A DNA stretch of 44,603 nucleotides from an uncultured Campylobacter sp. (GTDB lineage: Bacteria > Campylobacterota > Campylobacteria > Campylobacterales > Campylobacteraceae). Positions 33,062 through 41,040 of this stretch are shown piece by piece. Every line of letters begins with the position of its first letter. Position 1 is the stretch's first letter. Where the stretch lies: assembly GCF_938017775.1 (NCBI RefSeq), contig NZ_CALIIU010000036.1, positions 1 to 44,603 of the forward strand. The letters are read 5' to 3'. Below the pieces are notes generated by a model. The model saw nothing but the letters and a program-made list of their open reading frames with translations. It did not search any database and was not told where the DNA came from. The position numbers and the translations under genes were made by a program.

Positions 33062-33643
33062 ATGATAGATAGACTAAATAACGATTACAGCGAGAAATTC
33101 GACTTTTTAAGTAAGGAGCGGATTGCTAAATTTAGACGCGAGAGCTACGCTCGCGGCGACGTGATCTACGCGCAGAAGTTTAAATTTATCATTCTGCTGC
33201 GCGGCAGAGCGAAGCTAAACTGCTACGAAAACGGCAAGGAATTTATCTTTAGCTTCGTAAAAAGCGGCGCCTACGTCTGCTTGGATAAGAACACGAGCCT
33301 TGAAATTTTAAGCTACTGCGAGACGCTGCAGATCAATATCTCGGAGCTTTTCGAGCTGCTTGGAGACGAGTTTGCAAGCTCGATCATAAACGCGCTTATC
33401 AAAAACATCTACTCGCAGCGGATTTTGATCAAAGAGATCGTCTTTGCAAAAATCCAGACGCGGATTTTAAATTTTTTAAATCGCATCGCAAACGCAGATA
33501 AGATCGTGGAGCTTCCCTTTAATATAATGACGCTGGCAAGCCTGCTCGGAGCACCCAGACAAAACGTCTCTCAGGCGATTACGAAGCTCGTAAACGACAA
33601 AAAGATCGTGAAATTAAAGGGCAATAGGATTAAAATTTTGTAG
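33062..33643 (+). CDS. Crp/Fnr family transcription regulator
   Basis: This 193-residue regulator has a cupin-like sensor half (about 25-100; RESYARGDVIYAQKFKFIIL, LLRGRAKLNC), a dimer helix, and a C-terminal winged helix (about 130-190) with recognition region LLGAPRQNVSQAITKLV. Fnr-type Cys ligands are absent at the N-terminus, so it is not an iron-sulfur oxygen sensor; the ligand is unknown. It is transcribed divergently from operon 2, with the inverted repeat between, and probably controls it. The ATG at 33062 is preferred because AAAGAG precedes it; the ATG at 33047 would add five residues. Confidence 0.85.
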   Translation: MIDRLNNDYSEKFDFLSKERIAKFRRESYARGDVIYAQKFKFIILLRGRAKLNCYENGKEFIFSFVKSGAYVCLDKNTSLEILSYCETLQINISELFELLGDEFASSIINALIKNIYSQRILIKEIVFAKIQTRILNFLNRIANADKIVELPFNIMTLASLLGAPRQNVSQAITKLVNDKKIVKLKGNRIKIL

Positions 33644-33705
33644 TTTGAATCTCGCGGCGGATCTAAATTTAAATATAAAAGGCTATTTTGAGCGAAACCG
33701 CCTCG

Positions 33706-33740
33706 TAAAAAAGGGCTAAAACCAAAATGGAATTAGCCCT
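33706..33740 (-). terminator. Intrinsic terminator of the second DUF805 gene
   Basis: On the minus strand AGGGCTAA (33740-33733) pairs with TTAGCCCT (33719-33712), followed by TTTTT to 33707. It lies 36 bp past the DUF805 stop, also facing the 3' end of the regulator gene. Confidence 0.75.
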
Positions 33741-33775
33741 AAATTTAGCCTATTTGCAAAGACTATGCAGGCGCT

Positions 33776-34183
33776 TTAAAAAATCGAGCCTCTGCTTGCG
33801 GGTCGCAACGGATCGTCTCCAAAGCGGTTACCTCCGTTAGTGCCTTGCTGGATAAAAAATACGATCAATACTATCGGGCCTATTATCGGGACAAGAATTA
33901 ACAGATAAAACCAGCCGCTTCTATCGGTATCATGCAGACGCCTTACTGCTACGGCGATAGAAGGTAAAAGTATTGCCAATAAAAAGATTGAGTTAATGAA
34001 ACCGATCATTCTACCGGAACTCGTAACGGCATAGGTGCCTAAAAAGCCGTCCAATACTAACGTTACGATTCCTAAAAGTGCCGCAAATAATGCAAACCAC
34101 CAGTACTCTGAACGTGGCGCACGCCCCTCAAAATTGCAATAATTCTCTTTGAGACAAGTGCGAATAGACTCCATAAAAGTCAT
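33776..34183 (-). CDS. DUF805 membrane protein (second paralogue)
   Basis: This 135-residue DUF805 protein is clearly related to that at 26080: MTFMESIRTCLKENYCNFEG, RSEYWWFALF, VRRLHDTDRSGWFYLL and GNRFGDDPL. It differs by a shorter middle loop and an extra C-terminal tail (RPASRGSIF). The function is unknown. AAAGGAGT precedes the ATG; TATAAT lies at 34217-34212. The duplication spans 7.7 kb with unrelated genes between, so it is not a simple recent tandem copy. Confidence 0.9.
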   Translation of the reverse strand: MTFMESIRTCLKENYCNFEGRAPRSEYWWFALFAALLGIVTLVLDGFLGTYAVTSSGRMIGFINSIFLLAILLPSIAVAVRRLHDTDRSGWFYLLILVPIIGPIVLIVFFIQQGTNGGNRFGDDPLRPASRGSIF

Positions 34184-34211
34184 CTCAAACTCCTTTTTAA
34201 AAATAAGATAA

Positions 34212-34217
34212 ATTATA
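34212..34217 (-). promoter_or_regulatory. -10 box of the second DUF805 gene
   Basis: TATAAT on the minus strand, 29 bp before the ATG at 34183, the same layout as for the paralogue at 26523. Confidence 0.5.
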
Positions 34218-34480
34218 TAACAATGGCACTTAAATTTGTCCTTTATATTGATTAAATTTTAAAATTTACCTTCGCCACCGCGCTGTCTGGCAAATACATT
34301 AAAATTTATCTCGAATGAACTTAATAGCGAGCTGTTTGATAAGCGGAGGAGGGTAGGTTAGGCGGAACAGATTTTGCTTTTTCGCTCGCGTTAAATGACA
34401 AAGTAGGGTGGCTACGACTGGCGCAACTATAATAGCGATTTTATCCGCTTGCCACGCCGTAGCTGCTCAAATTTTAAAAT

Positions 34481-35437
34481 TTAGCCCTTTTGACGGCTTA
34501 AAATTTTAGAAATTTTTGCAGCGTCGTAAGTTTTTGCCTGCGCTTTTAGAAACTCGCAAAGCTCCTTCTGCTTGCAAAGGCCGTGAGCGAGCAAAAACTC
34601 CGCCGTCATCTCGTCATCCAGCACCACAGCTACTTTGATAAGCGTTTCGATCTCCTTTTTATCAATGCTCGCAAAGCTTTGGAATTTTAAAATTTCGTCC
34701 AAATAGCGTAATCTCTCGTCGCGGAATTCTTTAAATTTGGCTCCCGCGGCAAACTCCCTCGCAGCAAGCGGCAGCGCCTCCCTATATCCGAGAATAGAAA
34801 CGTTATTGTCGCTTAAAAATATTAATTCGCTGCCCGCAACCGAGCCGACCACGTCTTTCGTATCTCGCGCACCGTTTGCGATCAAAAACTTAAATGCCTC
34901 GAAATTATCACTTGCCGCGGCATCTCGCAGCAGCCCGCTAGTCTTGGCGTTCGCGCCGTTTTGCACCAAAAGCTCTAAAAGCCGCATCGCATCGGCGCTA
35001 TCAAAGTGATAAAGCTTTGCCGTCTCGCCGCTAAATTTCGAGCCGAAAAAGATCGCGAGCTTTAGCGGCGAGAAAAAACCGCCGTCTCCGCCGTAATTGA
35101 GATTTGGTTTAAATTTAAGGATTTTTTCTATCCGCTCGAAGTCAAATTTTGAATTTCGCAGCACCTTCGGATTAAAAATGAAAGCAGTGAAAATTCTATC
35201 TTTAAACTCCCCGAAATCCTCGTCGATCCTGCCCCTGTTTTGCGCCGCGAAGGCTAAAAGTGCGTCCAAGCCCGCATCAATCTGCGCATCGCTAGCATTT
35301 TCATCGTAAAAAATTTCAAAATTTGGCTGAGATAAATTTGACTCTGCTTGCTGTGAAGCAGAAACTCTCGGATCATCCTTAGCAGCGCCGAAAGTGCAGA
35401 CCGCAAGTAAAAGCCACAAAAAGATAGAATTTTTCAT
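34481..35437 (-). CDS. Exported ankyrin-repeat-like protein
   Basis: This 318-residue protein has a signal peptide to about residue 18 (LWLLLAVCTFGAA) and several helix-loop-helix units of ankyrin type. Clear ones are about 145-185 (MRLLELLVQNGANAKTSGLL and FEAFKFLIANGARD) and 280-300 (MTAEFLLAHGLCKQKEL). Ankyrin repeats mediate protein contacts; the partner is unknown. The start at 35437 follows GAGGGCG, while an ATG at 35518 would place 27 residues before the signal peptide. It stands alone, divergent from the binding-protein genes. Confidence 0.75.
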   Translation of the reverse strand: MKNSIFLWLLLAVCTFGAAKDDPRVSASQQAESNLSQPNFEIFYDENASDAQIDAGLDALLAFAAQNRGRIDEDFGEFKDRIFTAFIFNPKVLRNSKFDFERIEKILKFKPNLNYGGDGGFFSPLKLAIFFGSKFSGETAKLYHFDSADAMRLLELLVQNGANAKTSGLLRDAAASDNFEAFKFLIANGARDTKDVVGSVAGSELIFLSDNNVSILGYREALPLAAREFAAGAKFKEFRDERLRYLDEILKFQSFASIDKKEIETLIKVAVVLDDEMTAEFLLAHGLCKQKELCEFLKAQAKTYDAAKISKILSRQKG

Positions 35438-35567
35438 ATCGCCCTCGCTTAAATTTTGCGCGATTATATCAAATCTAAGGCTAAATTTAATGGCGCCTTG
35501 AAATTTCATAAAAAGCAAATGACAAATAAATTTAGCCTAAAAAAGCACCTTTTGATTTTAATTTCGC

Positions 35568-35573
35568 TAGAAT
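35568..35573 (+). promoter_or_regulatory. -10 box of the first orphan binding-protein gene
   Basis: GCTAGAAT behind the T-rich TTTTGATTTTAATTTC, 34 bp before the ATG at 35607; one mismatch to TATAAT. Confidence 0.4.
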
Positions 35574-35606
35574 TAGCCATAAATAACCTAAACAAAGGAG
35601 CGGCAA

Positions 35607-36410
35607 ATGAAACTACTTTTTACTTTGATCTTGCTTTGTGCGGGGCTTTTTGCAAACACGCTGCAAGAGATCAGAAATAGCGGCGTCATTAGAGTAGGCG
35701 TCAGAGACGGCAGACCGCCTTTTAGCGAGATTAGCGGTGGTAAATTTGAAGGCTTTGAAATCGAGCTTGCCAATGCGATCGCAAAGGCGATTTTCGGTGC
35801 TAAACAAGGCGAAGTGCAGTTTGTCTCTCTAAGCGCCGCCGATCGCGTCTCGTATCTAGTCAATAATAAAGTTGATATAGTTGCAGCTACCTTCGTCATC
35901 GATTCGGCGCGCAAAAATCATGTAGACTTCTCGATGCCGTATTTTTCGACCAATCTCGGCGTACTAACTCGCAAAGCGGATGCCATCAAAGATATATCGC
36001 GTTTGCGCGATATGAGGCTCATAACCGAAGAGGGCACGACCGTAGATAATTACCTCAAAAAAGAGAAATTTAGCAACGTAAGCTACTGCAAAAGCACAAG
36101 CGAATGCTACGCGATGATCCGAGACGGCAAAGCTGACGGATACATCAATCTAAATATCACGGTGCTAGCCTACGCCGTCGTTGACGATACGCTCGAAGTG
36201 CCGTTTCAAAACTTCGGCAAGCCAGATTTCATCGGTATTGGCGTGCAAAAAGGAAATAAGGAGCTACTTGATTTTATCAACGCAGAGCTTGTCAAACTAA
36301 GCAAAGAGGGCTTTTTCAAAAAGGCTTATCAGGACACTTTCGAGCCTTTTTACCGCGGTACGGCGGATAAAAAATACTTCCTTTTAGATGGAATTTATGA
36401 CTTACTATAA
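35607..36410 (+). CDS. Orphan amino acid-type solute-binding protein, copy 1
   Basis: This 267-residue periplasmic SBP family 3 protein has a signal peptide ending at about residue 16 (CAGLFA). GVIRVGVRDGRPPFSE starts the first lobe; ARKNHVDFSMPYF (about 108-120) holds the ligand carboxylate-binding Arg. A Cys pair lies in YCKSTSECYAM. It has no permease or ATPase gene beside it, so it either serves the importer at 2021-4951 or another locus, or acts as a sensor-type binding protein. Copy 2 follows at 36640 with nearly identical C-terminal DNA. AAAGGAG precedes the ATG. Confidence 0.88.
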   Translation: MKLLFTLILLCAGLFANTLQEIRNSGVIRVGVRDGRPPFSEISGGKFEGFEIELANAIAKAIFGAKQGEVQFVSLSAADRVSYLVNNKVDIVAATFVIDSARKNHVDFSMPYFSTNLGVLTRKADAIKDISRLRDMRLITEEGTTVDNYLKKEKFSNVSYCKSTSECYAMIRDGKADGYINLNITVLAYAVVDDTLEVPFQNFGKPDFIGIGVQKGNKELLDFINAELVKLSKEGFFKKAYQDTFEPFYRGTADKKYFLLDGIYDLL

Positions 36411-36475
36411 AAGCGTAGAGCTAGAAATTAAAATATAAAATTTATCGAAGGCAGTTTGCATAACGAATAAATCTT

Positions 36476-36515
36476 GGGATTTAAAATTTTTCAAATTCAT
36501 GAAATTTTAAATCCC
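36476..36515. terminator. Perfect 14-bp hairpin after binding-protein copy 1
   Basis: GGGATTTAAAATTT (36476-36489) pairs with AAATTTTAAATCCC (36502-36515) around a 12-nt loop, 65 bp after the stop. There is no T-run after it. It separates the two copies, which have separate promoters. Confidence 0.6.
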
Positions 36516-36602
36516 CACTTCGCCCCTAAATTTCAAACCTGAATACGTGCGGTGATTGAATTTTAAACCGCTTGCATTTATTTTCTCTAAAATATATAGT
36601 GC

Positions 36603-36608
36603 TATAAT
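36603..36608 (+). promoter_or_regulatory. Promoter of binding-protein copy 2
   Basis: GTGCTATAAT behind the T-rich TTTATTTTCTC. The start near 36615 lies after the upstream ATG at 36556, so translation must begin at 36640. Confidence 0.6.
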
Positions 36609-36639
36609 TATTTTAAAACTAAAAAGTAGGGGGCTTTTT

Positions 36640-37452
36640 ATGAGATTACTTTTTATTTTAGCCTTATTTTGCGCTAGCATTTTTGCAAATACACTAGATG
36701 AAATCAGGCAGGCAGGTGTTATCAGAGTGGGCGTGCGCGAAGGTCGTCCGCCGCTAAGCGAGTCTAATAACGGCAAGTTTGAGGGCTTTGAAATCGAGCT
36801 TGCTAGCTCGATCGCCAAAGATATTTTCGGCGATAAAAAGGGTGAAGTGCAGTTCGTAGCCGTAACCGCGGGCGAGAGAATCCCGTTTTTGAAAAATAAC
36901 AAGGTCGATATGGTTATCGGCACCTTTATGATTACGCAAGAGCGTAAGAAGCAGGTGGATTTCTCGCTGCCGTATCTATCGGTAAATTTTGGCATCGTAA
37001 CGCGTAAAGAGGATCAAGTGAAGGACTTCGCACAGGTTCGCGATATGAGAATTTCAATCGAAAAAAATCCCAACGGCTCAATGACCGAGCGCTATTTGCG
37101 TAAAGAGAAATTTAGCAATTTGGTCTATTGCAAAAATACTTCTGAGTGCTATGCGATGATGAAGGACGGCAGAGCCGACGGCTACGCCAATGACAACATC
37201 ATCGTCCTAGCCTATGCCGTCGTGGACGATACGCTCGAAGTGCCGTTTAAAAACCTAGGCGCGGCGGAATTCTTAGGCGTCGGCGTGCAAAAAGGCAATC
37301 AAAGCCTGCTTGATTTCATCAATGCCGATCTAATCAAACTAAGCAAAGAGGGCTTTTTCAAAAAGGCTTATGAGGACACTTTCGAGCCATTTTACCGCGG
37401 CACTGCGGATAAAAAATACTTCCTGCTAGACGGAATTTATAATATGCTTTAG
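36640..37452 (+). CDS. Orphan amino acid-type solute-binding protein, copy 2
   Basis: This 270-residue SBP family 3 protein is a tandem paralogue of the preceding gene. The signal peptide ends at about residue 16 (CASIFA). GVIRVGVREGRPPLSES and ITQERKKQVDFSLPYL (about 103-118) hold the pocket, with the usual ER-K form of the Arg motif where copy 1 has AR-K. The Cys pair YCKNTSECYAM is kept. The last 40 codons are almost identical to copy 1, pointing to recent duplication or gene conversion. The start at 36640 follows TAGGGGG. No transporter partner is adjacent. Confidence 0.88.
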   Translation: MRLLFILALFCASIFANTLDEIRQAGVIRVGVREGRPPLSESNNGKFEGFEIELASSIAKDIFGDKKGEVQFVAVTAGERIPFLKNNKVDMVIGTFMITQERKKQVDFSLPYLSVNFGIVTRKEDQVKDFAQVRDMRISIEKNPNGSMTERYLRKEKFSNLVYCKNTSECYAMMKDGRADGYANDNIIVLAYAVVDDTLEVPFKNLGAAEFLGVGVQKGNQSLLDFINADLIKLSKEGFFKKAYEDTFEPFYRGTADKKYFLLDGIYNML

Positions 37453-37453
37453 A

Positions 37454-37498
37454 CCTTAGAATTCTAAGGCGCGGAATTTTGAAATTTTAAAATTCCGC
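37454..37498. repeat. Palindrome and hairpin after binding-protein copy 2
   Basis: CCTTAGAATTCTAAGG (37454-37469) is a perfect 16-bp palindrome starting two bases after the stop codon. Directly behind it GCGGAATTTT (37471-37480) pairs with AAAATTCCGC (37489-37498). Both belong to the GAATTC/AAATTC palindrome type seen at 26037. Together they may mark the transcript end. Confidence 0.7.
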
Positions 37499-37904
37499 CT
37501 CACACGCGGCGAGTGAAATTTTACGATCTGCAAATTTTGGAATTTTTGTAGCTACAAAATTTCGTAAAATTCTAAAATTTAAAATTTTATCTTACGCTCG
37601 GTTTAAAAACATCTATTCCATTCGGAGCAAAATTTCACGCTATGATAGAATTTTAAAATTTTATGTATGACGGAATTTTAGAATTTTACCCGCACCGAGA
37701 ATTTTAAAATCCCATGCTGCAACAGAATTTCGTAGTTGAGGGCTTTTGCGCTGCGATAAAATATAAAATTTATCGTGCGGTGTAGAATTCCGCAGATAAG
37801 CGAGATAAATTTAAAAGGATAAAATTCTGCGTGAGGCAAATTCTGACTCACGGCAAAAGCGCGGTCGTCGCAGATACTATCTTTAAGCTTTCAGCCGTTA
37901 AATT
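37499..37904. other. Gap without a gene, packed with AAATTT/GAATTT words
   Basis: About 400 bp with many copies of GAATTTTAnAATTT-like phrases, most densely at 37540-37700. No coding potential or RNA gene is seen. Confidence 0.55.
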
Positions 37905-38492
37905 TTATTCAAACGCCTTGTAATGCGCCTCGTCGGCGAATTCTAGCATCTCGCGATCGCCCCTGCTGTCGCCGTAAGCGATAACGCGATCAAACGCGCT
38001 CACGTCATATGCCGCGCGCACGCGAGCGACCTTTTGCGCGCCGTAGCAGTTCTGCCCCTCGATCTCGCCCGTGATGATGCCGCCTTTGCGCCGTATTTTA
38101 GTGCCTAAAAGCTCCAAGCCCTGAGCGTCGCACCACGGACGCAGCCAGTCTTCGAGCGAGGCGGTAACGATGACGACCCTATCGCCCGCGGCTTTATAGC
38201 TTGCGATCTTGTCCATCGCGCTTTGTTTTAGGATATCTTCGATGTGGGTGGTGGAGTATTTTTTGCAAATTTTATCGAATTTATCGGCGCTCATGCCCGC
38301 AAAAAAGTAGCCCAAGAGCTTTCTGCGCGTAAAATTATTGCTCGCAAGACCTAACTTATACGCCGCTAAAATGGGCGATAGCACCAAAATCCCGCGAAAA
38401 AATTTCTTAAATCCGACCACGTAGGCGACGAACTCGAGCAGCGAATCATCGCGCGTGATCGTGCCATCAAAGTCGAATAAAACAAGATTCAT
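37905..38492 (-). CDS. HAD-superfamily IB phosphatase
   Basis: This 195-residue cytosolic hydrolase has HAD motif I DFDGTITRDDSLLEF at the very N-terminus, motif II in VIVTASLEDWLRPWC (about 95-109), and motif III/IV in AYGDSRGDREML (about 170-181). The cap region of subfamily IB is helical, as in SerB- and PSP-like enzymes. The substrate is unknown; phosphoserine or a lipid phosphate such as PGP are possibilities within the family. The start at 38492 follows TAGGAGAGG; an ATG at 38507 would add five residues. It follows typA on the same strand but behind a terminator. Confidence 0.87.
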   Translation of the reverse strand: MNLVLFDFDGTITRDDSLLEFVAYVVGFKKFFRGILVLSPILAAYKLGLASNNFTRRKLLGYFFAGMSADKFDKICKKYSTTHIEDILKQSAMDKIASYKAAGDRVVIVTASLEDWLRPWCDAQGLELLGTKIRRKGGIITGEIEGQNCYGAQKVARVRAAYDVSAFDRVIAYGDSRGDREMLEFADEAHYKAFE

Positions 38493-38541
38493 TGCCTCTC
38501 CTAGCAAAATTTCAGAAGCGTAAATTTTAAAATTTGCCTAT

Positions 38542-38577
38542 AAAAAAAGCGTGAAATTTAAAAGCTAAATTTCACGC
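38542..38577 (-). terminator. Intrinsic terminator of typA
   Basis: On the minus strand GCGTGAAATTTA (38577-38566) pairs perfectly with TAAATTTCACGC (38560-38549), with a 5-nt loop, followed by seven T (38548-38542). It lies 28 bp after the typA stop. Confidence 0.92.
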
Positions 38578-38604
38578 CGAATTTTAAAATTTCATCTAAA
38601 AATT

Positions 38605-40407
38605 CTATTTTTTCGCCATTCGTCTGCGCGTCGTAGGGTCTAAGTATCGCTTGCGCACGCGGATATTTACGGGCGTAACCTCCACAAGCTCGTCCTCCTC
38701 GATCCACTCCAGCGCGCGCTCTAAATTTAGCGCACGCGGCGGCACGAGTTTGATCGCATCGTCGCTACCGCTCGCGCGGACGTTGGTTAAATTTTTACCC
38801 TTGATCGGATTTACGTCCAGATCGTTCGGACGGCTGTGCTCGCCGATGATCATACCCAGATAGACCTTCGCCTGCGGAGCGATAAAAAGCACGCCGCGAT
38901 CTTGCAGATTCCACAGGCTGTATCCTAGCGCCACTCCGTTTTCCATACTCACGAGCGCGCCGTTTTGTCGCTTCTCGACCGCGCCGATGAAAGGGCGGAA
39001 TTCCAAAAAGCTATGATTCATCACCCCTTCGCCGCGAGTATCGGTCAAAAACTGCGAGCGAAAGCCGATGAGACCGCGCGCCGGGATCTCAAACTCCATA
39101 CGCGTCTGCCCGTCGCCGGTAGGATTCATCACCTTCATCTCGGCCTTTTTGCGACCGAGCTTTTCGATGACTGTACCGGTACAATCATCGGGCGCATCGA
39201 TGACTAGATGCTCGAAAGGCTCGCATTTGATGCCGTCGATCTCTTTAATGATGACTTCCGGGCGCCCGAGGCAAAACTCAAAACCCTCGCGGCGCATATT
39301 TTCAGCCAAAATCGTGATCTGCAGCTCGCCGCGGCCGCTTACTTTAAATTTTCCCTCGCCCGCGTTTTCATAGCGCATCGCGATGTTGGTTTTCATCTCC
39401 GCTTCCAAACGCTCGTCGATCTTATTTGAGGTTACGAATTTACCCTCCGTGCCGGCTAGCGGTCCGTCATTTACGCTGAAAATTACGCTAAGGGTCGGCT
39501 CTTCGATATGCAGCGCATCAAGCGGGACCGGATTATTGGGATCTACGATGCTATCGCCTACGTCAAGCGCGTCAAAGCCCGCGATCGCCACGATGTCGCC
39601 CGTGCCCGCCGCATCAATGTCAGCGCGCTCAAGTCCGTTAAAGCCGATGAGCTTTGAAATTCTGCCGTTTATGTGCGTGCCGTCTGCTTTGGCTAGCATA
39701 ACGCTTTGGTTCTTGTTTATCGTGCCGTTAAAAATCCTAGCGATGCCGATCTTACCGACGTAGTTATCGTAATCGAGCGTGAAAACCTGCAGCTGCAAAG
39801 GATTATCATCGCTGCCGCTAGGAGTAGGGACGTGAGAGATGATCGTCTCAAAAAGAGGCTTCATATCGGTGCTTTCGTCGTTTAGATCGTATTTTGCATA
39901 GCCGTTTTTGGCCGCGGCGTAGATGACGGGGAACTCGAGCTGCTCGTCGTTTGCGTCAAGCGCTACGAAAAGATCAAAAATTTCATTTACCACGCGGTCC
40001 GGATCGGCTGCGGGCTTGTCGATTTTATTTACGACTACGATAGGTCTGAGCCCTAAAGATAGCGCCTTTTTCACGACAAATTTTGTCTGCGGCATAACGC
40101 CTTCTTGCGCATCGACGAGTAAGAGTACGCCGTCCACCATCTTTAGCACGCGCTCGACTTCACCGCCGAAATCGGCGTGACCCGGAGTGTCGATGATGTT
40201 GATTTTAACGCCGCCGTAGTGGATGGCGGTGTTTTTGGATAGGATCGTAATACCGCGCTCGCGCTCTATGTCGTTGCTGTCCATCACGCGCTCGCCGACT
40301 TCTTGGTGATTACCGAAGGTGCCGGACTGTTTTAAAAGCTCATCTACGATAGTGGTCTTGCCGTGATCGACGTGTGCGATAACCGCGATATTTCTGATAT
40401 TTTCCAA
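38605..40407 (-). CDS. typA: Ribosome-associated GTPase TypA/BipA
   Basis: This 600-residue translational GTPase has the usual length. G1 is AHVDHGKTT (11-19), G2 GITILS, G3 DTPGHADFGGEVERV and G4 NKIDKP. Domains II, III and V follow, and the unique C-terminal domain ends with VRKRYLDPTTRRRMAKK. BipA assists ribosome assembly and stress adaptation. The start at 40407 follows GGAGAG, and a minus TATAAT lies at 40446-40441. It is monocistronic, ended by a strong terminator. Confidence 0.96.
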   Translation of the reverse strand: MENIRNIAVIAHVDHGKTTIVDELLKQSGTFGNHQEVGERVMDSNDIERERGITILSKNTAIHYGGVKINIIDTPGHADFGGEVERVLKMVDGVLLLVDAQEGVMPQTKFVVKKALSLGLRPIVVVNKIDKPAADPDRVVNEIFDLFVALDANDEQLEFPVIYAAAKNGYAKYDLNDESTDMKPLFETIISHVPTPSGSDDNPLQLQVFTLDYDNYVGKIGIARIFNGTINKNQSVMLAKADGTHINGRISKLIGFNGLERADIDAAGTGDIVAIAGFDALDVGDSIVDPNNPVPLDALHIEEPTLSVIFSVNDGPLAGTEGKFVTSNKIDERLEAEMKTNIAMRYENAGEGKFKVSGRGELQITILAENMRREGFEFCLGRPEVIIKEIDGIKCEPFEHLVIDAPDDCTGTVIEKLGRKKAEMKVMNPTGDGQTRMEFEIPARGLIGFRSQFLTDTRGEGVMNHSFLEFRPFIGAVEKRQNGALVSMENGVALGYSLWNLQDRGVLFIAPQAKVYLGMIIGEHSRPNDLDVNPIKGKNLTNVRASGSDDAIKLVPPRALNLERALEWIEEDELVEVTPVNIRVRKRYLDPTTRRRMAKK

Positions 40408-40440
40408 ATTTCTCTCCGTTTATAATTTCAAAAACTGATG

Positions 40441-40446
40441 ATTATA
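40441..40446 (-). promoter_or_regulatory. -10 box of typA
   Basis: TATAAT on the minus strand behind a T-rich stretch (TTTTTTTAG), with the start near 40434. It lies within the 64-bp gap after the small unknown gene. Confidence 0.55.
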
Positions 40447-40471
40447 CTAAAAAAATTCTTAAGATCAAAAT

Positions 40472-40891
40472 TTACGAATACTCTTTGACTTCACAGACAA
40501 AAAACTCATAAACCCGCTGTTGGATCAGCGCATCGTCATCATCATCTCCGATTAAACGGCGTAGATGCGAAAAATCAATCTTTTTGATATATTTTTTGTT
40601 ATTTTTGATATCTCTGTCGATCTCTTTTAAAAGCGAATCTAAATTTAAGCTTTTATAGGTTTTCGCCTTTAAGATATACTCTTTTACGATGGAGACCAGC
40701 ACGCCGATGCGCTGCTCATCACCCGGATAAATTTCACCCGCTATATCTTTGATCGCGTCGTAATCCTCGTCGGTCTGCTTCTTTTTGGCAAGTAGCATAG
40801 CGGCAAAAATTTTGGCTCTAAACTCGATAGAGCGATGATGAGGGATAAAAACCTCGCGAAATACGGATAAAAGATGATTCTTGAAATTCAT
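40472..40891 (-). CDS. Small helical protein of unknown function
   Basis: This 139-residue cytosolic protein is not one I recognise. It is mainly alpha-helical and charged, with an HHRSIEFRAKIFAAMLLAKK stretch near residue 18, an acidic run DDDDDALIQQR at about 116-126, and a KNNKKYIKKI stretch before it. There is no signal peptide. TAAGG precedes the ATG. It lies upstream of typA on the same strand, and its promoter region is shared back to back with the SRP RNA gene. Confidence 0.7.
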   Translation of the reverse strand: MNFKNHLLSVFREVFIPHHRSIEFRAKIFAAMLLAKKKQTDEDYDAIKDIAGEIYPGDEQRIGVLVSIVKEYILKAKTYKSLNLDSLLKEIDRDIKNNKKYIKKIDFSHLRRLIGDDDDDALIQQRVYEFFVCEVKEYS

Positions 40892-40920
40892 TTATAACCT
40901 TACTTTAAGAAACATTTCCA

Positions 40921-40926
40921 TATAAT
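40921..40926 (+). promoter_or_regulatory. -10 box of the SRP RNA gene
   Basis: TATAAT following AACATTTCCA; the predicted start is at about 40933, where the paired 5' end of the RNA begins. Confidence 0.6.
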
Positions 40927-40932
40927 CCCGAT

Positions 40933-41040
40933 TGCCCTTTCTTAGACCTGTGCAATGCTTTTTTTAGGCACCGCTTCAGGGTAGGAATACAGCAGAGCAC
41001 TTAGATCTCGCATGTGCCGCAGCCATCTGGGAAGGGGTTT
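40933..41040 (+). ncRNA. ffs: Signal recognition particle RNA (4.5S, small bacterial type)
   Basis: The conserved apical loop of SRP helix 8 is present at 40976-40995: TCAGG on the 5' side, a GTA/TAC stem, the GGAA tetraloop (40984-40987) and AGCAG on the 3' side. The downstream block TGTGCCGCAGCC resembles the E. coli 3' strand. The ends pair as CCCTTTCTTAGA (about 40935-40946) with TCTGGGAAGGG (about 41026-41036). It binds Ffh and targets nascent membrane proteins. It lies on the plus strand between minus-strand genes, and its 3' end meets the HD-gene stop. End positions are approximate. Confidence 0.9.
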
